NCBI RefSeq assembly: GCF_014863355.1
Contig: NZ_JACZEP010000003.1
Span: 248,001-312,000 of the forward strand
Origin: Aminobacter carboxidus
GTDB lineage: Bacteria > Pseudomonadota > Alphaproteobacteria > Rhizobiales > Rhizobiaceae
Length of the DNA stretch: 64,000 nt
Direction of reading: 5' to 3'
The notes below the pieces were generated by a model that did no database searches, was not told the origin of the DNA, and saw only the letters and a list, made by a program, of their open reading frames with translations. Shown here in pieces: positions 27,087 through 35,559 of the stretch (its first letter is position 1; each line of letters begins with the position of its first letter). A program made the position numbers and the translations under genes.

Positions 27087-28990
27087 TGGCGGTAGATGAT
27101 CCCGGCACCGTCTCGACCAGAAACTGGCGCTTTGGCATCGGCGCCCGTCTCGCGCTGGCCTTCGTTGCCATTGTCGGCCTCGCAGTCGGGGCCTGTGTCG
27201 TCGGTTGGCTGTCTTACGAGCGTCTTTCCGGAGAACTGTCGCGCATCGCCAACGAACAGATGCCGCAGCTGGCATATGCCTCCCGGCTCTCGAAGGCGGG
27301 TGCCGACATCGGCTCGGTCACGGCCGTGCTCGCCGGTGCCGAAACGCGCACCGAGTTCAACGAGATCCGCGGCATCTACGCCGAACGACTGAAGATGCTG
27401 CAGTCACTGCTGGCCGAAAGCGACCCGAACTCGCCGGTCGGCGCGTTGCTGCCGCTGGCCAACGGCATCAACGACAATCTGCGCCAGATCGATGTCGCTG
27501 CCGGCAAGCGTTTCACGCTGCTGGAGGCCATGCGCTCGGACATCGACGAGCTCAGATGGGTGCAGGCTGATCTGCTCGACGAAGCCGAGCCGCTGGTCGA
27601 GGATATCAGGTTCAACATCGAGGCTGAGACACGCAACAGCCAGGGCACGGCGGCACTTGCCGAACAGCGCAAGAGCGAAGCGCTGCTGACCGCCGTGTCG
27701 CAGGCCAATCTGGCGACAGGTCTCATCGGCCGGCTGGTCAATGCAACGACCGCTGAAGAGGTGCAGGAAACCAACGCCTTCCTCGGCGACAGCGCCGACG
27801 AACTGGCGAGCCGGCTGGGGACACTCGTCAACTGGCCCGACAGCATCACCGTGCGCCAGCTGAGTGGCCGCATCCTGCAACAGTCCAACGCCCAGACCGG
27901 CATCCCCAACCGCAAGCGCTCCGAGATGATCCAGGCGGCCAAGCTGACCGAGCTTGCAGGCGAAAATGGTCGCCTCGTCGACGAACTCGGCCGCAAGATC
28001 GCAGCCGAAGTGGTGTCGATCGAGGCGAGCGCCAATGCCGCCGCCAAGCGGGCCACTGCTGCCATCGACACCGGGCGCAAGCTGCTTGCGGCGATCGCGG
28101 TATTGTCTGTCGTTCTGGCGCTGGTGATCGGCATCTTCTATGTCCAGCGCAACCTGCTCAGCCGCATTCGCCTGCTTGCCGACGAGGCCGGAGCCATCAG
28201 CAGCGGCCGCCAGGCTGCCGCTGTGCTGCCTGGCGGCGCCGACGAACTCGGCGATCTCGCCCATGCGCTGACGATGTTCCGGCAAACCCGTGACGAGCTC
28301 GTTCAGTCGGCCAAGCTTGCTGCCCTCGGCCAGATGGCGGCTGGTATCGGTCATGAACTCAACCAGCCACTGGCGGCCATCCGCGCCCATATCCACAGCG
28401 GCTCGACACTGATCACACGCGGCAAGGGCGAACAGGCGCTGGTCAATCTGGACAAGATCAAGGCGCTGACCGGCCGTATGGCCGACCACATCAGCCACAT
28501 CCGTCGCTTTGCCCGCCGCCCGGATTCGAAACTCAGGCCAACAGACCTGTCCGCTTGCGTGCGCGATGCTCTGGCGCTGCTCGAGCATCGTTTCGAAGAG
28601 GAAGGTGTGGTTCTCGAGATGAGCCTGCCGGCTGCTGGCCAGGCCGCAGTGATGGCCGAGCCGGTGCGGCTAGAACAGGTTGCGATCAATCTGATTGCCA
28701 ACGCACTCGACGCGGTCAAAGGCCGGCCTGAGAAGCATATCAGTGTCGTGGTGGAACCAGACGTTGCCGGCGCTCGGCTTATCGTCGGCGATACCGGCGT
28801 CGGCATTGCACCGGCCGATGTTGCCGCGGTGTTTGACCCGTTCTTCACCACCAAACCAGTCGGATCCGGCCTGGGTCTTGGCTTGTCGATCTCCTATAAC
28901 ATCGTCAAGGATTTCGGCGGCGACATCTCGATCATCGAGACCGGTACGCAAGGCAGCCGTTTTCTCGTCACCCTGAAAGGACCGGAATGA
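27083..28990 (+). CDS. Membrane sensor histidine kinase (PgtB/DctB-like)
   Basis: A 635-residue kinase. A membrane helix near residues 20-45 and another at about 333-353 enclose a ~285-residue periplasmic sensor region rich in helices; a HAMP-like linker follows. The phosphorylated His is H424 in GHELNQPLAAIRAH; the ATPase part shows NLIANALDA (N box), GDTGVGI (G1) and GSGLGLGLS (G2). The LNQPL H-box is that of DctB/PgtB-type kinases that activate sigma-54 regulators. The start overlaps the binding protein stop (ATGA). It should read the ligand state of the upstream binding protein. Confidence 0.92.
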   Translation: MMAVDDPGTVSTRNWRFGIGARLALAFVAIVGLAVGACVVGWLSYERLSGELSRIANEQMPQLAYASRLSKAGADIGSVTAVLAGAETRTEFNEIRGIYAERLKMLQSLLAESDPNSPVGALLPLANGINDNLRQIDVAAGKRFTLLEAMRSDIDELRWVQADLLDEAEPLVEDIRFNIEAETRNSQGTAALAEQRKSEALLTAVSQANLATGLIGRLVNATTAEEVQETNAFLGDSADELASRLGTLVNWPDSITVRQLSGRILQQSNAQTGIPNRKRSEMIQAAKLTELAGENGRLVDELGRKIAAEVVSIEASANAAAKRATAAIDTGRKLLAAIAVLSVVLALVIGIFYVQRNLLSRIRLLADEAGAISSGRQAAAVLPGGADELGDLAHALTMFRQTRDELVQSAKLAALGQMAAGIGHELNQPLAAIRAHIHSGSTLITRGKGEQALVNLDKIKALTGRMADHISHIRRFARRPDSKLRPTDLSACVRDALALLEHRFEEEGVVLEMSLPAAGQAAVMAEPVRLEQVAINLIANALDAVKGRPEKHISVVVEPDVAGARLIVGDTGVGIAPADVAAVFDPFFTTKPVGSGLGLGLSISYNIVKDFGGDISIIETGTQGSRFLVTLKGPE

Positions 28991-30327
28991 CGCCCGATAC
29001 GGACATCATCCTGATCGACGACGACGCCAATGTGCTGGACGCGTGCCGTGAAGTGCTGGAACTCGAGGACCTGCGCGTCGCCGCGCATGGCTCGGTCAAT
29101 TCGGCCCTGGCGGGGCTGAGGGCGGATACAGCCGCCGTCATCGTTTCGGATGTTCGCATGCCCGATCATGACGGCTTCGACCTCGTGGCGGCGGTGCGCA
29201 AGATCGACAGCGAGATTCCGATCATCCTGATGTCCGGACATGGCGACATCCCGATGGCGCTGCGCGCGCTGCGTGCCGGCGCGTGGGATTTCCTGGAAAA
29301 GCCGGCGGACCCGCTGCATCTGATCGAGACCGTCCGCCGCGCCCGCGAACACCGGCATCTGGTACTCGAAAACCGGCAACTTCGGCTGTCGTCGGACACC
29401 GATGCCTGGGAGACGCGGCTGATCGGCCATTCCGCGCCGATGGTCGTCTTGCGCGAGAAACTGAAGCGGGTTGCGGGTGCTGCCACCGACGTGCTGGTGA
29501 TCGGCGAAACCGGCACGGGCAAGGAAGTGACGGCCCGCGCCATTCATGATTTCAGTGGCCGCAAGGGCAACTTCGTCGCCGTCAATTGCGGCGCCATCCC
29601 CGAGACGATGCTCGAAACGGAGCTTTTCGGTCACGAGGCCGGTGCCTTCACCGGTGCCCGCGAGCGGCGGATCGGCAAGATCGAACATGCCAGTGGCGGT
29701 ACGCTGTTCCTGGACGAGATCGAATCCATGCCGCTTGTCGCCCAGGTGCGGCTGTTGCGCGTGTTGCAGGAGCGGGTCATCGAACGGCTCGGCTCCAACG
29801 TCGAGCTTGCGGTCGATATCCAGGTAGTCGCCGCCACCAAGGCGGACCTGCATCTGCTGGCACGGCAAGGCAAGTTCCGTGAGGATCTCGCTTACCGCCT
29901 CGACATTGCGCGCATCGAGATACCGCCGCTTGCCGCCCGCAAGGGCGATGTCGGCCTGCTGTTCCGCCACTTTCTCGGGCTCGCCGCCAAGCGCCAGGGG
30001 CGGACGCCTCCCAAAGTGGAGGCTGCCTGGCTGGCCGAGCTCGAAGGCCGGCCATGGCCCGGCAACGTGCGCGAATTGCGCAATGTCGCCGAACGTTTTG
30101 TGCTTGGCCTGGAAGATGGTGCGGTGTTCGATCGGCCTGCAGGCAACGCCGAAAGCCTGGAGGCCCAGATGGATCGGCACGAACGGGCTGTGATCCTGGA
30201 TAGCCTGGCTCATCACGACGGCCGGATCGGCGCGACCGCCGACACGCTTGGCATCTCGCGCAAGACGCTTTACCTCAAGATGCGGAAATTCGGCATCACC
30301 GCGGCCGGCGAGGCCGACGAGGAGTAG
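28987..30327 (+). CDS. Sigma-54 dependent response regulator (NtrC family, PgtA/DctD-like)
   Basis: A 446-residue regulator with three domains: receiver with phosphoacceptor D55 (VSDVRMPDHDG), AAA+ domain with Walker A GETGTGKE (residues 173-180), GAFTGA loop (219-224) and Walker B TLFLDEIE, and a Fis-type helix-turn-helix at the C-terminus (TADTLGISRKTLYLKMRKFG). GAFTGA shows that it activates sigma-54 RNA polymerase. The start overlaps the kinase stop by 4 bases. Its obvious target is the consensus -24/-12 promoter at 30526-30541 just downstream. Confidence 0.94.
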   Translation: MTPDTDIILIDDDANVLDACREVLELEDLRVAAHGSVNSALAGLRADTAAVIVSDVRMPDHDGFDLVAAVRKIDSEIPIILMSGHGDIPMALRALRAGAWDFLEKPADPLHLIETVRRAREHRHLVLENRQLRLSSDTDAWETRLIGHSAPMVVLREKLKRVAGAATDVLVIGETGTGKEVTARAIHDFSGRKGNFVAVNCGAIPETMLETELFGHEAGAFTGARERRIGKIEHASGGTLFLDEIESMPLVAQVRLLRVLQERVIERLGSNVELAVDIQVVAATKADLHLLARQGKFREDLAYRLDIARIEIPPLAARKGDVGLLFRHFLGLAAKRQGRTPPKVEAAWLAELEGRPWPGNVRELRNVAERFVLGLEDGAVFDRPAGNAESLEAQMDRHERAVILDSLAHHDGRIGATADTLGISRKTLYLKMRKFGITAAGEADEE

Positions 30328-30375
30328 TGCATGAACCCGAAAATCGGCTTCGATTTTCGGAAAGGGATCATGCAC
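30327..30375. repeat. Rhizobial-type palindromic intergenic repeat
   Basis: Outer arms GTGCATG (30327-30333) and CATGCAC (30369-30375) enclose an inner stem CCGAAAATCG/CGATTTTCGG with a GCTT loop. Elements of this shape and sequence are scattered between genes in Mesorhizobium and relatives, as I recall. It begins in the last base of the response regulator stop codon and may fold as a transcription or mRNA end element. Confidence 0.65.
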
Positions 30376-30393
30376 CACTTCAAAAGCGTCACA

Positions 30394-30473
30394 GCGTCCA
30401 TTGTGCGTGCAAGTGGACGCGCGGCGCTGTGATGTTACCTTCCTGACCCAGGCCGGGCAGGCCTGATGTTACC
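30394..30473. promoter_or_regulatory. Candidate upstream activating sites of the sigma-54 promoter
   Basis: GCGTCCA (30394-30400) and TGGACGC (30414-30420) form an inverted repeat, and TGATGTTACC occurs twice, at 30430-30439 and 30464-30473, 34 bp apart. These lie 55-130 bp upstream of the -24 element, where NtrC-type activators bind. Which of them is the true site is unclear. Confidence 0.4.
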
Positions 30474-30494
30474 CTTGTTTCCCATGTCTTACCT

Positions 30495-30520
30495 GAAAAG
30501 CCCGGAATTCCGGGCTTTTC
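30495..30520 (+). terminator. 26-bp perfect palindrome, likely terminator of the sensing operon
   Basis: GAAAAGCCCGGAA and its exact complement TTCCGGGCTTTTC meet without spacer. An A-rich/T-rich edge on a GC core is the form of a bidirectional intrinsic terminator. It ends 5 bases before the sigma-54 -24 element and so would insulate the transporter operon from read-through. Confidence 0.6.
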
Positions 30521-30525
30521 GCAAC

Positions 30526-30541
30526 TGGCACGCACCTTGCT
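30526..30541 (+). promoter_or_regulatory. Sigma-54 (RpoN) promoter
   Basis: TGGCACG-CACC-TTGCT matches the -24/-12 consensus TGGCACG-N4-TTGCW at every fixed position with the correct spacing. Transcription should start near 30552, 40 bases before the binding protein ATG. The adjoining NtrC-type regulator with a GAFTGA loop supplies the activator. Confidence 0.92.
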
Positions 30542-30591
30542 CTCCATGAATTGGCCGCCGGTATTTGGCGGTGTCATTGGGAGGAATACCT

Positions 30592-31911
30592 ATGTTGAAG
30601 ACCATTGCCGCGGCGATGCTGGTTTCGGCCGCTGCCATTTCGACCGTCTACGCCCAGGATGGCGGCAAGGTGACCGTCGTCACCTCATTTTCCAAGGACG
30701 TGACCGACCCGTTCAAGGCCAGCTTCGAGGCGGAAAACCCCGGCTTCACGCTTGACGTGCAGAACAAGAGCACCAGCTCGGGCGTGAAATATCTCGACGA
30801 AATCAAGGCCAACAACCAGGTCGACCTGTTCTGGGCCTCGGCGCCCGACGCGTTCGACAGCCTCAAGGGCAAGAGCCTGCTGGCGAAGTTCGCGCCTTTG
30901 GTGACTGGCCTGCCGGAGAAGGTCGGTTCCTATCCGGTCAATGATCCGGAAGGTTATTATTTCGGCTTCGCCGCTTCCGGCTACGGCATCATGTGGAACG
31001 ACCGCTACCTCGAGGCCAACAACCTGCCCAAGCCGGCCGAATGGAGCGACCTGACCAAGCCTGAGTTCCACGACCACGTCGCGATCGCTGCACCCTCGCG
31101 TTCGGGCACGACCCATCTCACCATCGAAACCGTGCTTCAGGGTGAAGGCTGGGACAAGGGCTGGGGCACGCTCAAGGGCATCGGCGGTAACCTGCAGCAG
31201 GTGACCGAGCGCTCCTTCGGCGTTCCGGATGCCGTCAATTCCGGCCAGACCGGCATCGGCATCGTCATCGACTTCTTCGCCTTCTCGGCACAGGCCGGCG
31301 GCTTCCCCGTCAGCTTCGTCTATCCGTCGGTGACGACGGTGGTTCCGGCGAACATCGGCATCGTCGCCAATGCTCCGAACCAGAAGGGCGCTGAAGCCTT
31401 CGTCAACTACCTGCTGTCGGAAAAAGGCCAGGCCGTCCTGCTCGAGCCATCGATCCGTCGTTTGCCGATCAATCCGGCGCTCTATGCAAATGCGCCTGAA
31501 GGCTTCCCGAACCCGTTCAAGGATCCGCGCTTCCAGTCGATGATCACCTTCGACTCGGATGTGTCGAAGAAGCGTACCGATGTCGTCGATACGCTGTTCG
31601 ACCAGCTCATCTCGTTCCAGCTCGATCCGCTGAAGGGTGCCACCAAGGCAATCTACGCGGCCGAAAAGGCACTGGCCGCCAAGGACGTGGCGGAAGCACG
31701 CACGCTGGTCAACGAAGCGCGCGGCCTGATCTCGGCAATGCCTGTCACCGCCGATGAAGCTGCAAGCCCGCAGATCCGCGATGCCTTCACCGGCGGCGAG
31801 CAGAAGACCGCCCGCCAGGCCGAGCTCGAGCAGCAGTGGGCATCGTTCGCGACCAAGAACTACGCCGAAGCCAAGGCCAAGGCTGAAAAGGCCCTGTCGC
31901 TCGTCGACTGA
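30592..31911 (+). CDS. ABC transporter substrate-binding protein (iron/phosphonate-type), paralogue of the sensing protein
   Basis: A 439-residue periplasmic protein with a signal peptide (MLKTIAAAMLVSAAAISTVY then AQ). It is related along its length to the sensing protein at 25737-27086: both have FWASA.DAF, GYY.GFA.S.YG, PSRSGTTHL, GGNL..VT.RSFGV and G.GI.IDF. The ATG at 30592 follows GGGAGGAA. It is the first gene behind the sigma-54 promoter and delivers ligand to the fused permease. A phosphorylated C3 acid or similar anion is suggested by the Pgt-like regulators and the phosphatase, but is unproven. Confidence 0.9.
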   Translation: MLKTIAAAMLVSAAAISTVYAQDGGKVTVVTSFSKDVTDPFKASFEAENPGFTLDVQNKSTSSGVKYLDEIKANNQVDLFWASAPDAFDSLKGKSLLAKFAPLVTGLPEKVGSYPVNDPEGYYFGFAASGYGIMWNDRYLEANNLPKPAEWSDLTKPEFHDHVAIAAPSRSGTTHLTIETVLQGEGWDKGWGTLKGIGGNLQQVTERSFGVPDAVNSGQTGIGIVIDFFAFSAQAGGFPVSFVYPSVTTVVPANIGIVANAPNQKGAEAFVNYLLSEKGQAVLLEPSIRRLPINPALYANAPEGFPNPFKDPRFQSMITFDSDVSKKRTDVVDTLFDQLISFQLDPLKGATKAIYAAEKALAAKDVAEARTLVNEARGLISAMPVTADEAASPQIRDAFTGGEQKTARQAELEQQWASFATKNYAEAKAKAEKALSLVD

Positions 31912-31926
31912 CGTTTGGGCCAAAGC

Positions 31927-31951
31927 GGCCGCCTGCCTGGCGCGGGCGGCC
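31927..31951 (+). other. Intercistronic inverted repeat after the binding protein gene
   Basis: GGCCGCC (31927-31933) and GGCGGCC (31945-31951) flank an 11-base loop, 16 bases past the stop. With no T-run it is more likely a stabilising or partly terminating stem that keeps binding protein levels above those of the permease. Confidence 0.4.
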
Positions 31952-32034
31952 AACCCCCTTCACATCCTTGATAGCAGGCGATCCTGGCGCATCGATGCAG
32001 CCGGGCCAGCCGATATCATTTCGGAGTCTGCCTC

Positions 32035-33744
32035 ATGGCATCAGTTGCATCCATCCCGTTTCGGCGGGTTACGGCCAAGCCCGGCCAAATCGCCGCGGTG
32101 GCATTGATCGGCCTGTTTCTGGCGATCTTCCTGATCGTCCCCGCGGGAACCGTGATCTACACGGCCTTCACCGAGAAGGGCACCGGCGCCCTGACCTTCG
32201 TCAACTTCCTGGATTTCTTCCGCACTGACCTGTTCCGCCGGTCGTTCTTCAACTCGGTCTATGTCGCGGGCATGTCCGTCGTCTGGGCGACGCTGATCGC
32301 CTTACCGCTCGCAGTGCTGACCACCCGCTTCGATTTCCGCGGCTCGATGGTGATCCAGACGCTGGGCTTCGTGCCGCTGATCATGCCGCCCTTCGTCGGC
32401 GCTGTGGCCATGCAACTGCTGTTCGGCCGCAACGGAACCGTCAATCTGATGCTGTACGACTGGTTCGGCGTTCGCATCCCCTTCATGGAAGGGTTGAACG
32501 GCGTCATCTTCGTCCAGTCGCTACACTATTTCCCGTTCATCCTGATCAACCTGTCGACCAGTCTGCGCAACATCGACCGGTCGATGGAGGAGGCGGCACA
32601 GAATCTCGGCTCGTCGGGCTTCCGCCTGTTCCGCCGCATCGTGTTTCCGCTTTCGATGCCCGGCTATCTCGCTGGTGCGTCGCTGGTGTTCGTCAAGGTC
32701 TTCGACGATCTCGCCACGCCGCTGCTGCTCAACGTCAAGGACATGCTGGCACCGCAGGCCTATCTGCGCGTCACCTCGGTCGGTCTGACCGATCCGATGG
32801 GTTACGTCATCTCGGTGATCCTGATCATCGTTTCGGTTTTTGCCATGTGGCTGTCGGCCGTGGCGATGCGCGGCAAGGACTATTCGACCGTACAGCGCGG
32901 CGGCGGCGGCTTGATGCGGCGAAATCTGAGCCGTGGCGAAAGCATCGTCGCTTATGGCGTCGTCGGCTTCATCCTGCTGCTGGTGCTGTCACCACATATC
33001 GGCCTGCTGCTGCTGTCCTTCGCGACCGTGTGGTCCTACAGCCCGCTGCCGGACGATTTCACAATGGTCCACTACGCCAGGGTGTTCGACGAAAGCTCGA
33101 TCTACATCAAGAACACGCTGATCTACGCTTCGCTGGCCGGACTGATCGACGTCGTCATCGGCGGCGCCATCGCCTATCTCCTCCTGCGCACCAAGGTCGT
33201 CGGCCGCCGCTGGCTCGATTGGGCCGCCACCTCGGCTCTGGCGATCCCGGGCGTCGTGCTCGGCATCGGCTATCTCCGCACCTTCTACGGCGTGACGCTG
33301 CCTGATGGCACGCCGCTGGCGACGCTGTGGGTGATGGTTGTCCTGGCACTGGCCATCCGCCGCCTGCCATACGCGTTGCGTGCCTGCTACGCCGCCTTGC
33401 AGCAGGTTTCGGAGTCGCTCGAGGAAGCCGCTGAAAATCTCGGTGCGACCAAGCAGCGGACCATCCGCCGCATCGTGCTGCCGTTGATGACCGGCGGTCT
33501 GCTTGCCGGTTTCGTCACCAGCTTCTCGACCGCGGCAGTGGAGCTATCGGCGACGCTGATGCTGATCCAAAGCAATTCGGACGCACCGATCGCCTACGGC
33601 ATCTACGTCTTCATGCAATCGCCGGCAGGGCGTGGGCCAGGTGCGGCACTCGGCGTCATCGCCGTCATCATGGTGGCACTGTGCACGCTGCTTTCGCACT
33701 ACGTCATCGAGCGCCGGCAAAAGGCTATCGGGTCGGCCAAATAG
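32035..33744 (+). CDS. ABC transporter permease, two fused channel domains
   Basis: A 569-residue iron/phosphonate-type permease holding two BPD transport domains in one chain, about 12 membrane spans. Each half has an EAA loop: EEAAQNLGSSGFRLFRRIVF and EEAAENLGATKQRTIRRIVL. One such protein makes the whole channel. It lies 123 bases after the binding protein, separated by a hairpin, and 20 bases before the ATPase gene. GGAG precedes the ATG at 32035 by about 10 bases. Confidence 0.93.
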   Translation: MASVASIPFRRVTAKPGQIAAVALIGLFLAIFLIVPAGTVIYTAFTEKGTGALTFVNFLDFFRTDLFRRSFFNSVYVAGMSVVWATLIALPLAVLTTRFDFRGSMVIQTLGFVPLIMPPFVGAVAMQLLFGRNGTVNLMLYDWFGVRIPFMEGLNGVIFVQSLHYFPFILINLSTSLRNIDRSMEEAAQNLGSSGFRLFRRIVFPLSMPGYLAGASLVFVKVFDDLATPLLLNVKDMLAPQAYLRVTSVGLTDPMGYVISVILIIVSVFAMWLSAVAMRGKDYSTVQRGGGGLMRRNLSRGESIVAYGVVGFILLLVLSPHIGLLLLSFATVWSYSPLPDDFTMVHYARVFDESSIYIKNTLIYASLAGLIDVVIGGAIAYLLLRTKVVGRRWLDWAATSALAIPGVVLGIGYLRTFYGVTLPDGTPLATLWVMVVLALAIRRLPYALRACYAALQQVSESLEEAAENLGATKQRTIRRIVLPLMTGGLLAGFVTSFSTAAVELSATLMLIQSNSDAPIAYGIYVFMQSPAGRGPGAALGVIAVIMVALCTLLSHYVIERRQKAIGSAK

Positions 33745-33764
33745 GAACTTGGGGAGAGAGAACA

Positions 33765-34865
33765 ATGAACATGAACACCACCACCGCCGGCCTTGCGCCA
33801 AGCCCCGCCAAGGCGATCAGCATTCGCGACGTCAACCTGTTCTATGGCGACCTGCAGGTGCTGAAGGACATCAACCTGGACATCCAGCCGGGCGAGTTCT
33901 TCGCCTTTCTGGGACCATCGGGCTGCGGCAAGACCACCTTGCTCAGGTTGATTGCCGGCTTCAATACCGCCCGCCAGGGTAGTGTCGTCGTCGGTGGCGT
34001 CGACGTGCTCGACATGCCACCATGGAAACGCGACATCGGCATGGTGTTCCAGTCCTACGCGTTGTGGCCGCATATGACGGTGGCCCGCAACGTCGCTTTC
34101 GGACTGGAAGAGCGCCGGCTGCCGCGCGCCGAGGTCGAGCGCCGCGTCGATGCCGCGCTCAACCTGGTCGGGCTGAAGCACCTGGCCGAGCGCCGGCCGT
34201 CACAGCTGTCAGGCGGACAGCAGCAACGCGTCGCCCTTGCCCGCACCATTGCCATCGAGCCGAAGGTGCTGCTGCTCGACGAGCCGCTGTCGAATCTCGA
34301 CGCCAAGATGCGTGTCGAGGTGCGGCGCGAACTGCGCGAGCTGCAGCAGCGCCTGCAATTGACGACGATCTTCGTCACCCACGACCAGGAGGAAGCCAAC
34401 ACCGTTTGCGATCGTATTGCGGTGTTCAACGAAGGCCGCATCCAGCAGGTCGGCACGCCGATGGGGCTCTACGAGAAACCGGCAAACCTGTTCGTCGCCA
34501 ACTTCCTCGGCACCGCCAACATCCTGGATGGTCACGTCGTCGGCGCCGGTGCTGACCGCCTGTTCGAGGTGCCTGGGGCCGGCAGCATCCCGATCCCGGC
34601 CGGTACCTCCGTGCCGCGTGGCGCCAAGCTCGTCTTCCGTCCGCAATATGCCACGATCGGCAGCGTTGCGCCTGGCGCGGTCGCGCTTGCCGGCACCGTC
34701 ACGCACCGGGAGTTCCTCGGCGCGACCGTGCGCTATGGCGTGCAGGTCGGTACGGCTTCGGTGCTGGTCGACGTGCCCTTCCATTCCGGCGACGCGTTGC
34801 TCGAGACGGGTACGCGCACGTCCGTGGGGCTGCAGCCGTCATCGGCCCAGTGGCTTGCCGAATGA
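33765..34865 (+). CDS. ABC transporter ATP-binding protein (iron/phosphonate/polyamine type)
   Basis: A 366-residue ATPase with Walker A GPSGCGKTT, signature LSGGQQQRVALART, Walker B LLLDEPLSNLDAKMR and switch His (VTHDQEEA), followed by a C-terminal TOBE domain (residues ~270-366). The ATG at 33765 follows GGGGAGAGAG; the longer frame from 33681 reads into the permease gene. It completes the sigma-54-driven importer. Confidence 0.93.
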   Translation: MNMNTTTAGLAPSPAKAISIRDVNLFYGDLQVLKDINLDIQPGEFFAFLGPSGCGKTTLLRLIAGFNTARQGSVVVGGVDVLDMPPWKRDIGMVFQSYALWPHMTVARNVAFGLEERRLPRAEVERRVDAALNLVGLKHLAERRPSQLSGGQQQRVALARTIAIEPKVLLLDEPLSNLDAKMRVEVRRELRELQQRLQLTTIFVTHDQEEANTVCDRIAVFNEGRIQQVGTPMGLYEKPANLFVANFLGTANILDGHVVGAGADRLFEVPGAGSIPIPAGTSVPRGAKLVFRPQYATIGSVAPGAVALAGTVTHREFLGATVRYGVQVGTASVLVDVPFHSGDALLETGTRTSVGLQPSSAQWLAE

Positions 34866-34870
34866 CATCG

Positions 34871-34896
34871 TGGCCGCCGGCTCAGCCCGGTGGCCA
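34871..34896 (+). terminator. Hairpin after the ATPase gene
   Basis: TGGCCGCCGG (34871-34880) pairs with CCGGTGGCCA (34887-34896), one G-T wobble, loop CTCAGC, followed by TTTCCTCCCATTTT. It could terminate or only reduce transcription into the histidine phosphatase gene 30 bases further on. Confidence 0.5.
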
Positions 34897-34926
34897 TTTC
34901 CTCCCATTTTCATCACCTAGAAATTT

Positions 34927-35559
34927 ATGCCCTTTCATTTTCCCGACATGCTCGTCATCCGTCATGGCGAAACCCAATGGAATGTTGCCGGCCGCCTGCA
35001 GGGCCACAAGGACACGCCGCTGACGGCCAATGGCGTGCGGCGCACCCTTGATGTCGGCGCCTATCTCGCGGCACGCGTCGCCGCATGCCAGGGCGCCCGG
35101 TTCTGGGTCAGCCCACTAGGCCGCGCCCGCCAGACGGCATCGATCCTGGCCGATGTCTGGGGCGTCCAGTTCGATCGCTTCGTCGATCAGACATCGTTGG
35201 TTGAACGTGCCTTTGGCGTCTGGGAGGGCCGCTCATACGATGAAATCGAGAGGGTATTTCCCGAACAATTCCTGGCTGACCGTGCCAATCCCTGGAGCTA
35301 TGCGATGCCCAGCGGCGAAAGCCATGTCGAGTTGATGGCGCGAATGCGATCCTGGCTCGTGGGTCTCGACCGTTCGATACCGCACGTCGTCGTTGCCCAC
35401 AGTGTCAGCCTGCGGGCGCTGCGCGGTGTCTACACTGGCGCCGCACCCCAGGACATTCTCGGCTACTGCGAACCACAAACCGCAGCATACTGGCTGTCAG
35501 GCGGCCGTGAGACCTTGCTGGACGCACTGGCCGAGCGGGCCATCAGCGTAGCCGGCTGA
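34927..35559 (+). CDS. Histidine phosphatase family protein (phosphoglycerate-mutase-like)
   Basis: A 210-residue protein with the catalytic motif RHGE at residues 12-15 (VIRHGETQWN), the following GRLQGHKDTPLTANG, SPLGRARQTA and the second His in VVAHSVSLRAL. Family members are broad phosphomonoesterases or phosphoglycerate mutases; the lack of the long mutase insert favours a phosphatase. Placed just behind an importer with Pgt-like regulators, it may dephosphorylate the imported compound. Its last 17 bases overlap the convergent Lrp gene. Confidence 0.88.
   Translation: MPFHFPDMLVIRHGETQWNVAGRLQGHKDTPLTANGVRRTLDVGAYLAARVAACQGARFWVSPLGRARQTASILADVWGVQFDRFVDQTSLVERAFGVWEGRSYDEIERVFPEQFLADRANPWSYAMPSGESHVELMARMRSWLVGLDRSIPHVVVAHSVSLRALRGVYTGAAPQDILGYCEPQTAAYWLSGGRETLLDALAERAISVAG

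Noticed and set aside
28894-30378. A 494-codon open frame on the minus strand opposite the response regulator
   Set aside because: It is antisense to a gene with clear domains and has no family motif; long antisense frames are expected with this GC bias.
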